From assembly GCA_034440455.1 (NCBI GenBank), contig JAWXCB010000094.1, positions 1 to 36,783 on the forward strand: a stretch of DNA of 36,783 nt. Direction: 5' to 3'. Numbering within the stretch: position 1 is the first letter of the stretch; every line of letters begins with the position of its first letter. This document shows, one piece after another, positions 1 to 7,910 of the stretch. Source of the DNA: JAWXCB01 sp034440455 (GTDB lineage Bacteria > Bacteroidota > Bacteroidia > Chitinophagales > CAIOSU01). The translations under genes were made by a program, and so were the position numbers. The notes below the pieces were generated by a model. It was not told the origin of the DNA. It was given only the letters and a program-made list of their open reading frames with translations, and did not search any database.

Positions 1-208
1 AAGGACTGAACATTAAGTTGGGAGAAATTCGATAAGGAGCGTTCGGGAAACCGGAGTAGCCTTATCTTAAAGTACTTCAAAGCCATGAGCGATGAAAAAA
101 GAAAGCGGTCATGGTATGCTTAGTGAACCGCTGTATGCGTGACCCACATGTACAGTGGTGTGAGCGCCTCTCCCCGTCACCGACAGGTGACGGGACGGAC
201 TACCCGAT
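1..208 (+). mobile_element. 3' end of a bacterial group II intron (domains V and VI)
   Basis: The window opens inside an intron, after the reverse-transcriptase gene. Around 123-164 is a domain V hairpin: ACCGCTGTA pairs with TACAGTGGT (one G-U), followed by the GGTGTGAG seen after domain V in introns of the AACCGC class. Domain VI follows, with a perfect 9-bp stem (173-181 with 186-194, loop GACA), and then the 3' terminus CTACCCGAT, so the 3' splice site is placed after 208. The intron-encoded protein must lie outside the window. Domain recognition is by pattern only; the exact subclass is not determined. Confidence 0.75.
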
Positions 209-363
209 TGTGCGTTCGTTGTTCTTTTTCAGTCGTTTTCGTCTGTCCATAGAGGTCTGTCGTTGTGCGTAGGCTTGGTAGCTCTTTTGAATTTTTTAGT
301 GTTGATTTGTGTGTCGGCAAAAAATACAAATGTGCTACCAAATGCGTTGGCTGTTTGTTTTTG

Positions 364-371
364 TATCTTTG
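364..371 (+). promoter_or_regulatory. Bacteroidota -7 promoter element
   Basis: TATCTTTG matches the TAnnTTTG consensus and ends 5 bp before the ATG of the PIN toxin remnant at 377. A TTGG lies roughly one spacer length upstream. If used, the toxin-antitoxin transcript would be nearly leaderless. Confidence 0.35.
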
Positions 372-376
372 GATTG

Positions 377-837
377 ATGAAAGTTTATACAGATACATCG
401 GTTATTGGCGGTTGCTTTGACGAAGAGTTTAAAGAGTAGAGCAATGCTCTGTTTCAGGAATTCATTGCCGGAACAAAGCAAATTATGCTCGCTGACCTGA
501 CATTACAGGAACTTGAACTTGCAAGGGAAGAAGTCAGAGAGAAGGTAAAAGAAGTCCCTGAAAAAACAGAGTAGGCATTGGTATTACTGACGAGGCGATA
601 CAACTTGCGGAAACGTATATCTCCGAAGGTGCGCTGACAAACAAAAGTTACAACGATGCCCTCCCCATTGCTCTTGCGACTCTGAACTATTCAGACGTAG
701 TTGCAAGTTGGAACTTTAAGCATATTGTAAACCTTGACCGAATCCGGCTTTGCAACTCAATCAACCTGCGTCCTGGCTACAGGCCGATTGAAATTAGAAC
801 GCCAGGAGAAATTTTAAACCTAAACGACAATGAATAA
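377..837 (+). pseudogene. PIN-domain toxin (VapC-like), broken
   Basis: The reading frame starts MKVYTDTSVIGG, the PIN-domain N-terminus with the first metal-binding Asp at residue 6. It is stopped after 20 residues by TAG at 437-439, probably from a Trp TGG. The same frame then continues with PIN-like sequence (ADLTLQELELAREEV) to a second stop at 572-574. The C-terminal half resumes in another frame from about 571 (ITDEAIQLAETYI, then SYNDALPIALA, the usual second acidic/helical PIN region) and ends at 837. So there are one nonsense mutation and one frameshift. PIN toxins are metal-dependent RNases in type II toxin-antitoxin pairs; this copy cannot make a full protein. It overlaps the following antitoxin by 8 bp, the usual operon layout for this family. 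A group II intron sits just upstream. Confidence 0.8.
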
Positions 838-1009
838 GAATAAGAAACCCGTTGAAAACGGGAAGCGTTTTGATGCTGTTCAAATGATGCGGGACATTCG
901 GGAAAAGCTGAGTGAAAAGTATTGGAAGCATCCGGAAATCCTGAAAAGGGAAATGGATGCTATACGTCAAAAGTATAATCTCAAAATTTCAGAAGCTAAA
1001 ACCAATTGA
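830..1009 (+). CDS. Small antitoxin-like protein paired with the PIN toxin
   Basis: An intact 59-residue ORF starting at the ATG that overlaps the last codons of the PIN remnant. It has a basic N-terminus, a central FDAVQMMRDIREKLSEKYW helix and an acidic/basic C-terminal helix. Short proteins of this pattern (core MMRDIR, then AIRxKY) are commonly seen beside PIN-domain genes in Bacteroidota, where they are taken to be the antitoxin. Translational coupling with the toxin is implied by the 8-bp overlap. The antitoxin is open while the toxin is dead, so it may be an orphan. Function is inferred from position and size, not shown. Confidence 0.65.
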   Translation: MNKNKKPVENGKRFDAVQMMRDIREKLSEKYWKHPEILKREMDAIRQKYNLKISEAKTN

Positions 1010-1017
1010 GTTTTCAA

Positions 1018-1125
1018 CTACATGCATCCGCCAAGTATTGAAAGAATGTTCCTTTTAGCTCTTTCAAATTCTTGCCTTGCCATATATCCTTCCTCAACCA
1101 TTTTATTGAAACGCTCTAATCTCTC
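1018..1125 (-). pseudogene. Possible SHOCT-like C-terminal fragment
   Basis: The minus strand encodes a short stretch with the pattern MVEEGYMARQEFERAKRNIL, resembling the short SHOCT helix pair (a hydrophobic residue and Gly, then EEF-x2-K-x2-LL) found at protein C-termini. The frame is open from 1125 to a TAG at 1018, with a stop just upstream. Plausible coding sequence continues in another frame (PKDNER), suggesting a frameshifted remnant. Assignment is weak because it is so short. Confidence 0.25.
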
Positions 1126-1211
1126 TCATTATCTTTCGGAAGGTGAAACAACCGGTCGGCTAAAATGGTTTAATCAATTCAAAAGGAAGTTTCATTCATA
1201 ACCACAACAAG

Positions 1212-1664
1212 ATGCGCATCACGATAGAAACACAGGTAAAGGGGCATTACAAAGATATAATGCAGCGGTTTGACAGAAAGCTCTTTGAAGCGCTGAAGCC
1301 AAAAAACGCTGATATGGAAATCATTGAATTCACCGGCTCTAAAAAAGGCGACAGGGTGAAATTGAGATTTAACAAACCGATAAAAGCTGATTGGATAAGC
1401 AGGATAACGGAACATGGTGAAAACGACCGTGAAGCTTGGTTTACAGATGAAGGAGCGAAGCTGCCTTTTCCGCTTTCGTACTGGAGGCATAAGCACGTTG
1501 TCAGAAAAATAACTGACGACTCATCCCTGATTATTGACGATATTACTTACAAAGCTCATAATTTTCTGCTCACTGCTTTGCTTCGTCCGGCAATCTATTT
1601 TGGGTTTGCTCCGAGAAGGAAAATTTACCGGGAATATTTTGGTGAGTGTGAAGTTTACCAATAA
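1212..1664 (+). CDS. SRPBCC-fold (START-like) ligand-binding protein
   Basis: A 150-residue soluble protein beginning MRITIETQVKGHYKDI, with the alternating strand/helix pattern of the SRPBCC/polyketide-cyclase fold: an N-terminal strand and helix where other members read VxAPxexVw, a central GDxVxLRF strand, and a C-terminal hydrophobic helix (LLTALLRPAIYFGF). Members bind hydrophobic ligands in a deep cavity; no ligand can be named here. In Bacteroidota such proteins often sit near carotenoid and photolyase genes, consistent with crtI/crtB 3.3 kb away. It has no signal peptide. It converges on the membrane protein at 1681-1941 with a 16-bp gap. Start chosen at the first ATG; no Shine-Dalgarno is visible, as usual for the phylum. 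Confidence 0.7.
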   Translation: MRITIETQVKGHYKDIMQRFDRKLFEALKPKNADMEIIEFTGSKKGDRVKLRFNKPIKADWISRITEHGENDREAWFTDEGAKLPFPLSYWRHKHVVRKITDDSSLIIDDITYKAHNFLLTALLRPAIYFGFAPRRKIYREYFGECEVYQ

Positions 1665-1680
1665 AACATTCACTTTGGAA

Positions 1681-1941
1681 TCATTGCGTCCTACTTTTCC
1701 ACAGGAAAAACAAAATCAGATATACCGACAAATAGAAGCGGTAGAAATTTCTCAATCTCAAATATTCCGGTACGCCCGGATAGAGGTTGCCGAATAGCCC
1801 TCTTAACTCTTTCGTGAAGACCGGCTTAATGTTAATTGCCCAATGCCCGGTTTGGTAAATCATTTTCCTGAATCTGCCACGATAATAGGTAAGCGGCAGA
1901 CCCCATGCGAGGAATAGAATGAGCCAGATATTCCAATTCAT
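1681..1941 (-). CDS. Small two-helix membrane protein, unknown function
   Basis: 86 residues with an N-terminal transmembrane segment (WNIWLILFLAWGLPL), a basic loop (YYRGRFRKMIYQTGHW) and a C-terminal hydrophobic segment (FYRFYLSVYLILFFLW). I do not recognise a named family; similar short membrane proteins occur near carotenoid genes in Bacteroidota. It is the last gene of a minus-strand run after the SDR (3026-4459) and aldo/keto reductase (2011-3000), 69 bp beyond the latter, and may share their transcript. Confidence 0.6.
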   Translation of the reverse strand: MNWNIWLILFLAWGLPLTYYRGRFRKMIYQTGHWAINIKPVFTKELRGLFGNLYPGVPEYLRLRNFYRFYLSVYLILFFLWKSRTQ

Positions 1942-2010
1942 GAACCTTTAACAGCGGAGGGAACACAAAGTTTCACTCTGATGAGTCTGTACTTGCAGAT
2001 GCATTTATTT

Positions 2011-3000
2011 TTAATTGACCACTAATCGCATCTGCCCTGTATCGTAGCGTGTCCCGGCAAAAAGACCTTCCGGGAAAGCCTCATTTAATTGATGCAACTC
2101 AGATTGGGATAATTTGATTTCAAGTGCTTTAAGATTCTCTTGCAGCCTCGAAATGCTGGTCGTTCCAATCAGAGAAATAATGTCGTCACCCTGATGCAGC
2201 GCCCAAGCTATTGCGAGTTGTGAAGGCGTGCAATTTTTTTCGTCTGCAAATTTTTTAAGCGTTGCGAGATGATTTTGATTCTTGCTGAAGTTTTCCCCTT
2301 TGAATCTTGGCGCATGAGCGCGAAAATCAGTTGGCGCAAATTCACCTTTCAATGTTCCTGTAAGCAACCCCCGAGATAATACTCCATAAGCAACGATACT
2401 TACACCGAGTTCTCTCCCTGTTTTCAACAAATCATTTTCAATCACTCGGGTGGCAAGTGAATATTCCACTTCCACTGCGGTGACCGGATGCACGGCATGC
2501 GCCCTGCGCAAAATTTCAGAATTCGCTTCTGACAATCCAAGATAACGTACCTTACCGGCTTTAATTAAATCCGCAATCGCCCCAACTGTATCTTCTACCG
2601 GAACAGCAGGATCTATGCGTGCGGTTTGATAGAGGTCAATCACATCCATACCAAGACGTGTCAGTGAATAGTGGACTGCGTTTTTTATGGCTTTCGGACT
2701 ACCGTCAACCCCACCGTATCCACCCATCGTATTTTTTAAAATGCCGGTTTTCACACTGATAAAAGGCTTTTCAGGTCGTTGTTTCAAGGCTTGTGCAATA
2801 AGTAATTCATTCTGTCCCTTTCCATAAAAATCACCCGTGTTCAGAAAGTCAATACCCGCGTCCAATGCTGCGTGAATTGTTTTTATACTTTCCACTTCAT
2901 TGCGTGTAGCTTTTGTGCCGTAATAATCACTCATCCCCATGCAGCCGAGTCCAATGGCGGAAACATGGGGTCCATTGCTGCCGAGTTGTCTGGTTTTCAT
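2011..3000 (-). CDS. Aldo/keto reductase family oxidoreductase
   Basis: A 329-residue (alpha/beta)8 NADPH-dependent aldo/keto reductase. The N-terminal strand reads MKTRQLGSNGPHVSAIGLGCMGMS, followed by GIDFLNTGDFYG with the catalytic Tyr, then FISVKTG with the conserved Lys. The position that normally carries the catalytic His (DLYxxHRxD) reads DLYQTARIDP, so His is replaced by Ala. This variant occurs in a recognisable AKR subgroup that reduces or oxidises small carbonyls, but it lacks the classical tetrad His. C-terminal cofactor residues (GTTSISRLQENL) are present. It lies 25 bp downstream of the SDR gene, probably in one operon. The substrate is unknown. Confidence 0.85.
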   Translation of the reverse strand: MKTRQLGSNGPHVSAIGLGCMGMSDYYGTKATRNEVESIKTIHAALDAGIDFLNTGDFYGKGQNELLIAQALKQRPEKPFISVKTGILKNTMGGYGGVDGSPKAIKNAVHYSLTRLGMDVIDLYQTARIDPAVPVEDTVGAIADLIKAGKVRYLGLSEANSEILRRAHAVHPVTAVEVEYSLATRVIENDLLKTGRELGVSIVAYGVLSRGLLTGTLKGEFAPTDFRAHAPRFKGENFSKNQNHLATLKKFADEKNCTPSQLAIAWALHQGDDIISLIGTTSISRLQENLKALEIKLSQSELHQLNEAFPEGLFAGTRYDTGQMRLVVN

Positions 3001-3025
3001 AAGGTTTATTTCCCTGATTTTAAAA

Positions 3026-4459
3026 TCAACCGGCTACTATTTTTCTTGCCATACCCTCAAAAATAAGATTGTGCAGCGGCAACAATCCATACCAGTAAGC
3101 TCTGCCAGCCAAACCACGCGGTCGGAAGGTCGCTGTCTGCACGAGTTGATTTTGACCGTTCAAATTGATGATGCTGAACTCCAGCCATGCCTCTCCGGGC
3201 AATTTCATTTCCGCATAGAGCAACAACCGTTTTGATTCTTTGTCAGCAAGCAACACTCGCCAGAAATCAAGCGCATCGCCCACATTAAGTTCGGTCGCGC
3301 TTCTTCTGCCACGCCTCAATCCAACACCTCCAGCCAGTTTATCAATGAAACCCCTGATGCGCCAAAGAAAGTTGGCATAATACCAGCCATTCGCTCCACC
3401 GATTGTCCAGACCTTATCAAGCACTTTTTCCTCGCTTGTGGTAAATGGGGTAATACGTTGGTCTTTTATACAACCATACACAGGTACTTGAATGAATTCG
3501 CTCAATTGTGAACTCATTTTTTCTGATATCACCGCGTCTTTCCAACTGGACACGACAGCATTTTGCTCCACCCTTCTGAATGCCCGCTGAACTGATTCGC
3601 GATAGGTGAGAAGCGGAACGTCAATAATTTTCTTGATGCTATCATCCCTGCAGATGGCTTCCGTTTTGAGGCTCTCCACTAAGTTTTTTGCCAGTTGAAA
3701 AGAAGTTGAAGTCACAAAGTAGAGCCAGTAAGATGACAGCCTGGGCGAAAGCAACGGAAGCGTGATAATATATCTTTTTATACCCCTGATTTTTGCAAAC
3801 TCCAGCAACATCTGCCGGTAAGTGAGCGGTTCCGGTCCTCCGATGTCGAAGGTCCTGCCCAGCGCAGCTTCATTGCCTAAAACGCCCGCCAGATAATCCA
3901 GCACGTTGGCAATGGCGATAGGCTGATTTTTTGTGTTAAGCCAGCGGGGAGTAATCATCACCGGAAGTTTCTCCACCAAATCCCTGATAATTTCAAACGA
4001 TGCGCTACCCGATCCGATAATGATACCTGCCCTGAGCACAGTAACGGAAACTCCGCTTTCTTTCAGCACGCTCTCTACATTTTTTCTTGAACGCAGATGT
4101 TTGGAAAGATGCTCTGCATTTACCAACCCACCAAGGTAAATGATTTGTTTAGCGGTTGTTGTCCGGATGTAGTTTGAAAAATTATGCGCGGCATCCTCCT
4201 CCAGCCTGTCAAAATTCTTATCACCGGACGTCATTGAGTGAACAAGATAGTAGGCTGCATCAATGTCTTTTGGCAACGAGACTAATGAATCAGGTTTTAA
4301 TAAATCACCTGAGATTACTTCAATGTTATCAGATGCTGTTGCTGTGTTAAACCTTCGCTTATCACGCACGAGACAATAAACTTTGTGCTTATTTCTAACA
4401 AGGACAGGCAGCAATAATTTTCCGATATAGCCATTAGCGCCTGTCAATAAAATTTTCAT
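3026..4459 (-). CDS. SDR-family NAD(P)-binding protein with C-terminal DUF2867-like domain
   Basis: 477 residues. The N-terminus has an extended/atypical SDR Rossmann fold (MKILLTGANGYIGKLLLPVL, GxxGxxG type), followed by the IIYLGGLVN and LRAGIIIGSGSASFE segments typical of NmrA/DUF2867-fused oxidoreductases. From about residue 330 the protein continues into a SRPBCC-like DUF2867 region (WTIGGANGWYYANFLWRIRG, then LLADKESKRLLLYAEMKLPG, ending with the FRPRGLAGRAYWYGLLP motif). This two-domain layout is common in Bacteroidota and often near photolyase or carotenoid genes. Substrate unknown. First gene of the minus-strand run with the aldo/keto reductase. Confidence 0.8.
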   Translation of the reverse strand: MKILLTGANGYIGKLLLPVLVRNKHKVYCLVRDKRRFNTATASDNIEVISGDLLKPDSLVSLPKDIDAAYYLVHSMTSGDKNFDRLEEDAAHNFSNYIRTTTAKQIIYLGGLVNAEHLSKHLRSRKNVESVLKESGVSVTVLRAGIIIGSGSASFEIIRDLVEKLPVMITPRWLNTKNQPIAIANVLDYLAGVLGNEAALGRTFDIGGPEPLTYRQMLLEFAKIRGIKRYIITLPLLSPRLSSYWLYFVTSTSFQLAKNLVESLKTEAICRDDSIKKIIDVPLLTYRESVQRAFRRVEQNAVVSSWKDAVISEKMSSQLSEFIQVPVYGCIKDQRITPFTTSEEKVLDKVWTIGGANGWYYANFLWRIRGFIDKLAGGVGLRRGRRSATELNVGDALDFWRVLLADKESKRLLLYAEMKLPGEAWLEFSIINLNGQNQLVQTATFRPRGLAGRAYWYGLLPLHNLIFEGMARKIVAG

Positions 4460-4515
4460 TCAGTATTGATTAATTCAGATTCAGTAAATGAAGGTACAAT
4501 CATTTGTGTTGAAAA

Positions 4516-4641
4516 TTATTTCCGAGATTTTTTATCTATCTCAGAAATGGATCTTTTGAATTCCAGAATGGTGCCGATGATAAATATTCCATAGAGCACA
4601 CCGCCCAGAATGAAAATGCCGGTATCAGGTATTGTAATCAT
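4516..4641 (-). CDS. 41-residue single-span membrane protein
   Basis: A very short ORF (MITIPDTGIFILGGVLYGIF at its N-terminus) with one hydrophobic segment at about residues 8-28 and a charged tail ending EIDKKSRK. Its ATG lies 5 bp after the stop of the next upstream mini-protein (4647-4823) on the same strand, so the two are probably co-transcribed. Coding status is inferred from the tight spacing and the sensible one-span topology. Function unknown. Confidence 0.5.
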   Translation of the reverse strand: MITIPDTGIFILGGVLYGIFIIGTILEFKRSISEIDKKSRK

Positions 4642-4646
4642 GTTGA

Positions 4647-4823
4647 TTATTTTTTTAAGCGTTCGTTATTAATTAACTTGATGAGGATGGCTGCACTTAG
4701 GATGGAGGGCACCCAAATACCTACAAACAGCCCTGCATCTTTCTGTCCCGAAAACCACAGGTAAACGGAAAGCAAAAAGGAAGCAAAAGCAGAGAAGAAA
4801 TACAGGTAATCAGAAGTTTTCAT
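4647..4823 (-). CDS. 58-residue two-span membrane protein
   Basis: Starts at the ATG giving MKTSDYLYFFSAFASFLLSV; a longer GTG-initiated version reaches 4856 but adds only a polar, Cys-containing leader. Two hydrophobic segments (YFFSAFASFLLSVYLWFSG and GLFVGIWVPSILSAAILI) are separated by a short QKDA turn and followed by a basic tail. Not recognised as a named family. It is divergent from crtI, with about 145 bp between their starts, and probably forms a two-gene unit with the 41-residue protein. Confidence 0.55.
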   Translation of the reverse strand: MKTSDYLYFFSAFASFLLSVYLWFSGQKDAGLFVGIWVPSILSAAILIKLINNERLKK

Positions 4824-4968
4824 GATAATTTGTTTTCCTGTTAAACATCTTGACACGAATTAAGTTTTAGAAAAGGCTCCGCATCATCGTGACTAAACGC
4901 TATCGGTATTTGTGAAGTTATGAAAGAACAATCCCCACCGTTTATTGTTACCTTAGTTCTCGTTAACC

Positions 4969-6441
4969 ATGAAAAAGAAAGCGCTCATCATCGGTTCAGG
5001 TTTAGGCGGATTAGCCACTGCATTACGATTAAGCTCAAAAGGATTTGATGTTGAAATCGTTGAAAAATATCATCAGCCCGGAGGCAGGCTGAATCTGCTG
5101 GAAAAAGACGGATTTAGCTTCGATACCGGTCCCTCGTTTTTTAGCATGAGCTATGAGTTTGATGAATTGTTCCGCTCGTGCGGCATCCCGAATCCGCTGC
5201 AATTTGAAGAGCTTGACCCGATCTATCGCGTTTATTTCAAAGGAGGCAAAAAACACTTTGATATTCATAAAAACCTTGACCGTCTTACGCAAGAGTTTGA
5301 AGCAATTGAGCCGGAGTTCAGAAAAAAGATTGAACGCTACTTAAACAAAGCCGGAGAAATTTTTCACGACACGGAAAATACAATTGTAAAACACAACTAC
5401 AACGGTAAACTCGACTATTTACGACAGCTCACAAAAGTTCCTCTCAAACATCTTCCCTACTTGCTTGATAGCATGTGGGGCAATTTGGAAAAACATTTTA
5501 AGTCAGAAGAAGCAAAAGTGATTTTTTCATTAGTTGCTTTCTTTCTTGGCTCCACTCCCTTTCAAACCCCTGCGGTGTACAGTCTTTTAAATTATACCGA
5601 ACTGAAGCATGACGGCTATTGGAATGTGAAAGGAGGCATGTATGAAATTGTGCGCCAGTTGAAACGCATTCTGGAAGAGCGTGGCGTAAAATTTCATTAT
5701 GATGCTGAAATCGTTGGTTACGAAAATCAAAACGGCACGATTGATTCGTTCAGGGATAAGCATGGCAGAAAATGGGGTGCTGATGTATTTGTCGCAAATG
5801 CTGATGCAGCTTCTTTCAGAGGTTTAGTATTGAATCGCAGCAACTACAAGCCCGAGCGTTTGGATAAAATGGAATGGACGCTCGCGCCATTCACAATTTA
5901 TCTCGGCTTGAACACGAAGCTGAAAAACTTGGTGCATCACAATTATTTTCTTGGCGATAATTTCCGCGATTATTCAAACAAGATTTTCAAATCAACTGTC
6001 AGTCCTGAAAAGCCTTATTACTATGTGAACGTAAGTTCTTATTCCAATCCTGATTGCGCTCCTGCGGGATGCGAAAATGTTTTTATTCTTTGCCCTGTTC
6101 CCGACATGCGCTTCAAATCAGATTGGAGCGACCGTGAACAACTTGCAGAGAACATTGTTACTGATTTATCGGAACGAATCGGAACCGATATTAAAAAACA
6201 CACCATCGTGAAAGAAGTATGGACACCGGTTGAGTGGGAACAGAAATTCAATCTCTATCGCGGTAGCGGACTGGGGCTTGCACATGGATTGAATCAAGTG
6301 GGCGGCTTACGTCCATCGAACCGCGATGAGCATTTTAAAAACCTGTTTTACGTAGGCGCATCAACCACACCCGGCACCGGATTGCCGATTGTAGTTATCA
6401 GTTCAAGATTAGTTACTGACAGAATCCTGCAAAATGGATAA
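4969..6441 (+). CDS. crtI: Phytoene desaturase-type carotenoid oxidoreductase
   Basis: 490 residues, the family's usual length. It has an FAD-binding dinucleotide fold at the N-terminus (ALIIGSGLGGLATALRLSSKG, then EKYHQPGGRLN), the amine-oxidase-like core with GGMYEIVRQL, and the C-terminal FAD contact FYVGASTTPGTGLP. The HGLNQVGGLRPSNR segment matches the CrtI signature before it. CrtI-type enzymes desaturate phytoene to neurosporene or lycopene at the membrane; CrtD-type 3,4-desaturases look alike, so the exact step is inferred from the partner crtB, which overlaps by 8 bp. Promoter not clear; TACCTTAG about 17 bp before the start is a weak -7 candidate. Confidence 0.88.
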   Translation: MKKKALIIGSGLGGLATALRLSSKGFDVEIVEKYHQPGGRLNLLEKDGFSFDTGPSFFSMSYEFDELFRSCGIPNPLQFEELDPIYRVYFKGGKKHFDIHKNLDRLTQEFEAIEPEFRKKIERYLNKAGEIFHDTENTIVKHNYNGKLDYLRQLTKVPLKHLPYLLDSMWGNLEKHFKSEEAKVIFSLVAFFLGSTPFQTPAVYSLLNYTELKHDGYWNVKGGMYEIVRQLKRILEERGVKFHYDAEIVGYENQNGTIDSFRDKHGRKWGADVFVANADAASFRGLVLNRSNYKPERLDKMEWTLAPFTIYLGLNTKLKNLVHHNYFLGDNFRDYSNKIFKSTVSPEKPYYYVNVSSYSNPDCAPAGCENVFILCPVPDMRFKSDWSDREQLAENIVTDLSERIGTDIKKHTIVKEVWTPVEWEQKFNLYRGSGLGLAHGLNQVGGLRPSNRDEHFKNLFYVGASTTPGTGLPIVVISSRLVTDRILQNG

Positions 6442-7267
6442 GCTTTATAACAACCTTTCATTCAATATCAGCAAACTTATCACAAAGAGCTACAGCACAT
6501 CTTTTTCAATGAGCATATTGTTGCTGGGGAAAAAACTGCGCAACCCGATTTATGGCGTATATGGTTTTGTGCGGCTGGCAGATGAAATCGTTGACACTTA
6601 TTCAGGCGATGACAAAAAAGAGTTACTCGAAAATTTCAAACAGGATACACTTAAAGCGATTGAAAAAAGAGTAAGCCTGAATCCCGTGCTGCATGCATTT
6701 CAAAAAGTAGTTCACGAATACAACATAGAATTGCAGTTGATTCTCGACTTCATCCGCAGCATGGAAATGGATTTAGAGATGACAGCGCATGACAACGAGA
6801 GTTATGAAAATTATATCTACGGCTCTGCCGAAGTGGTAGGCTTGATGTGTTTGAAAATCTTTGTTGATGGCGATGCTCAACAGTACGCACAACTGAAAGC
6901 GTCAGCCCGCAGCCTTGGTGCTGCATTTCAAAAAGTAAATTTTCTGCGCGACTTGAAAGATGATTATGGCACACGGGGGAGAACTTATTTCCCCGGGGTT
7001 GATTTCACGCAATTCGATGAAACTGCGCTTGAAAAAATCTGCGCTGACATTGAGCAGGATTTTGATGATGCTTACACAGGAATTATTACGTTGCCAAAAG
7101 ATGCGCGACTCGGAGTTTACACAGCATATACTTACTACCGCAGGTTGTTCGGCAAAATCAAAAAGCTAAGTGCGGAAGAAATTCTCCTATCGCGCGTTCG
7201 GATGCCGAATTACAGCAAGGTGACGATGATTGCCGGAAATATTTTCAGGCTTCGTTTTGCTTCGTGA
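6434..7267 (+). CDS. crtB: Phytoene/squalene synthase family protein, phytoene synthase
   Basis: 277 residues of the head-to-head prenyl synthase family. Two Asp-rich metal sites are present: DEIVD at residues 50-54 and NFLRDLKDD at about 169-177. The usual start region (ITKSYSTSFSMSILLL) and the GxxYFP motif (GTRGRTYFPG) are also visible. The enzyme condenses two GGPP molecules to phytoene, the substrate of the adjacent desaturase. Its ATG lies within the last codons of crtI, so translation is probably coupled. Squalene/diapophytoene synthase is the alternative within the family, but pairing with crtI favours phytoene synthase. It converges on the TerB-like gene with a 3-bp gap. Confidence 0.9.
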   Translation: MDKLYNNLSFNISKLITKSYSTSFSMSILLLGKKLRNPIYGVYGFVRLADEIVDTYSGDDKKELLENFKQDTLKAIEKRVSLNPVLHAFQKVVHEYNIELQLILDFIRSMEMDLEMTAHDNESYENYIYGSAEVVGLMCLKIFVDGDAQQYAQLKASARSLGAAFQKVNFLRDLKDDYGTRGRTYFPGVDFTQFDETALEKICADIEQDFDDAYTGIITLPKDARLGVYTAYTYYRRLFGKIKKLSAEEILLSRVRMPNYSKVTMIAGNIFRLRFAS

Positions 7268-7270
7268 CGC

Positions 7271-7639
7271 TCAGTTATCACTCTGAACGTCTGTCCACTC
7301 GTTGAACAATTCGTCAAGATAGACATTCTCGTTGTGCGTGATTTTTTTATCCGCCTTCACTAAGTTCATCGCAAATTGGATTAACTCATTTCTTTCAGCC
7401 TGCGTGGAGTCCATATAGAAATCAGCCATGCACTTTTTGAAGTGATTCATATAATCCTCCTGGGGCAACGTGCTGATTACCTCCAACTCCGAATCGAGGT
7501 CAACGAAGAAAGGAAATTTTTCTTCCATCCAGTCTTTTATCACCATGTCTTCGCGCGCGTTGAAGTTGTTGTCAACAGCAGAGAGCAGCATCAGCAAATG
7601 ATACCCTGAAACCGCCTTATTCTTTTTTACAGTTTTCAT
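7271..7639 (-). CDS. TerB-like helical protein
   Basis: A 122-residue acidic, all-helical soluble protein; ATG chosen at 7639 rather than the GTG one codon upstream. Segments such as GYHLLMLLSAVDNNFNARED and MNLVKADKKITHNENVYLDE match the TerB/DjlA-type fold, whose two halves each carry an acidic LAxADGxxxxxE-like signature (here LSAVDNNFNAREDMVI and VKADKKITHNENVYL). TerB proteins are linked to tellurite resistance or membrane-stress complexes; short stand-alone copies are frequent in Bacteroidota with unknown roles. Tail-to-tail with crtB, so probably transcribed separately. Confidence 0.6.
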   Translation of the reverse strand: MKTVKKNKAVSGYHLLMLLSAVDNNFNAREDMVIKDWMEEKFPFFVDLDSELEVISTLPQEDYMNHFKKCMADFYMDSTQAERNELIQFAMNLVKADKKITHNENVYLDELFNEWTDVQSDN

Positions 7640-7724
7640 CACAATACTTTTTTGGAAAGATAATCATTCAGTGTTTTTATTTACAAAAAGCATTCGTTAA
7701 AAAAAGTGAAGCGTTTAGAAAGAA

Positions 7725-7813
7725 GGGCAGTTCTAAAAACTCTACCAACGATACCCTCTCCTTCTGGAGAGGGATAGGGTGAGGCGATAAAAAGGCAATT
7801 TTTAGAACTGCCC
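7725..7813. repeat. 89-bp MITE-like element with perfect 15-bp terminal inverted repeats
   Basis: GGGCAGTTCTAAAAA at 7725-7739 is exactly repeated in reverse complement at 7799-7813. Between them is a secondary palindrome, CCCTCTCC-TTCT-GGAGAGGG, followed by ATAGGGTGAGGCG. No ORF is present. A single related end lies at 14320-14334. Confidence 0.7.
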
Positions 7814-7910
7814 ATAAAGAATCTTGTTTCTTTTCCTTTTCAAAGAAAGTGGTTTTCCATCATCAACAAAAACGATATTCTCTACTATTGCACAGGCAAT
7901 ATCTATCAGC

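Noticed and set aside
177..398. Minus-strand ORF next to the group II intron
   Set aside because: It overlaps intron domain VI and the PIN promoter; low-complexity translation without homologous pattern.
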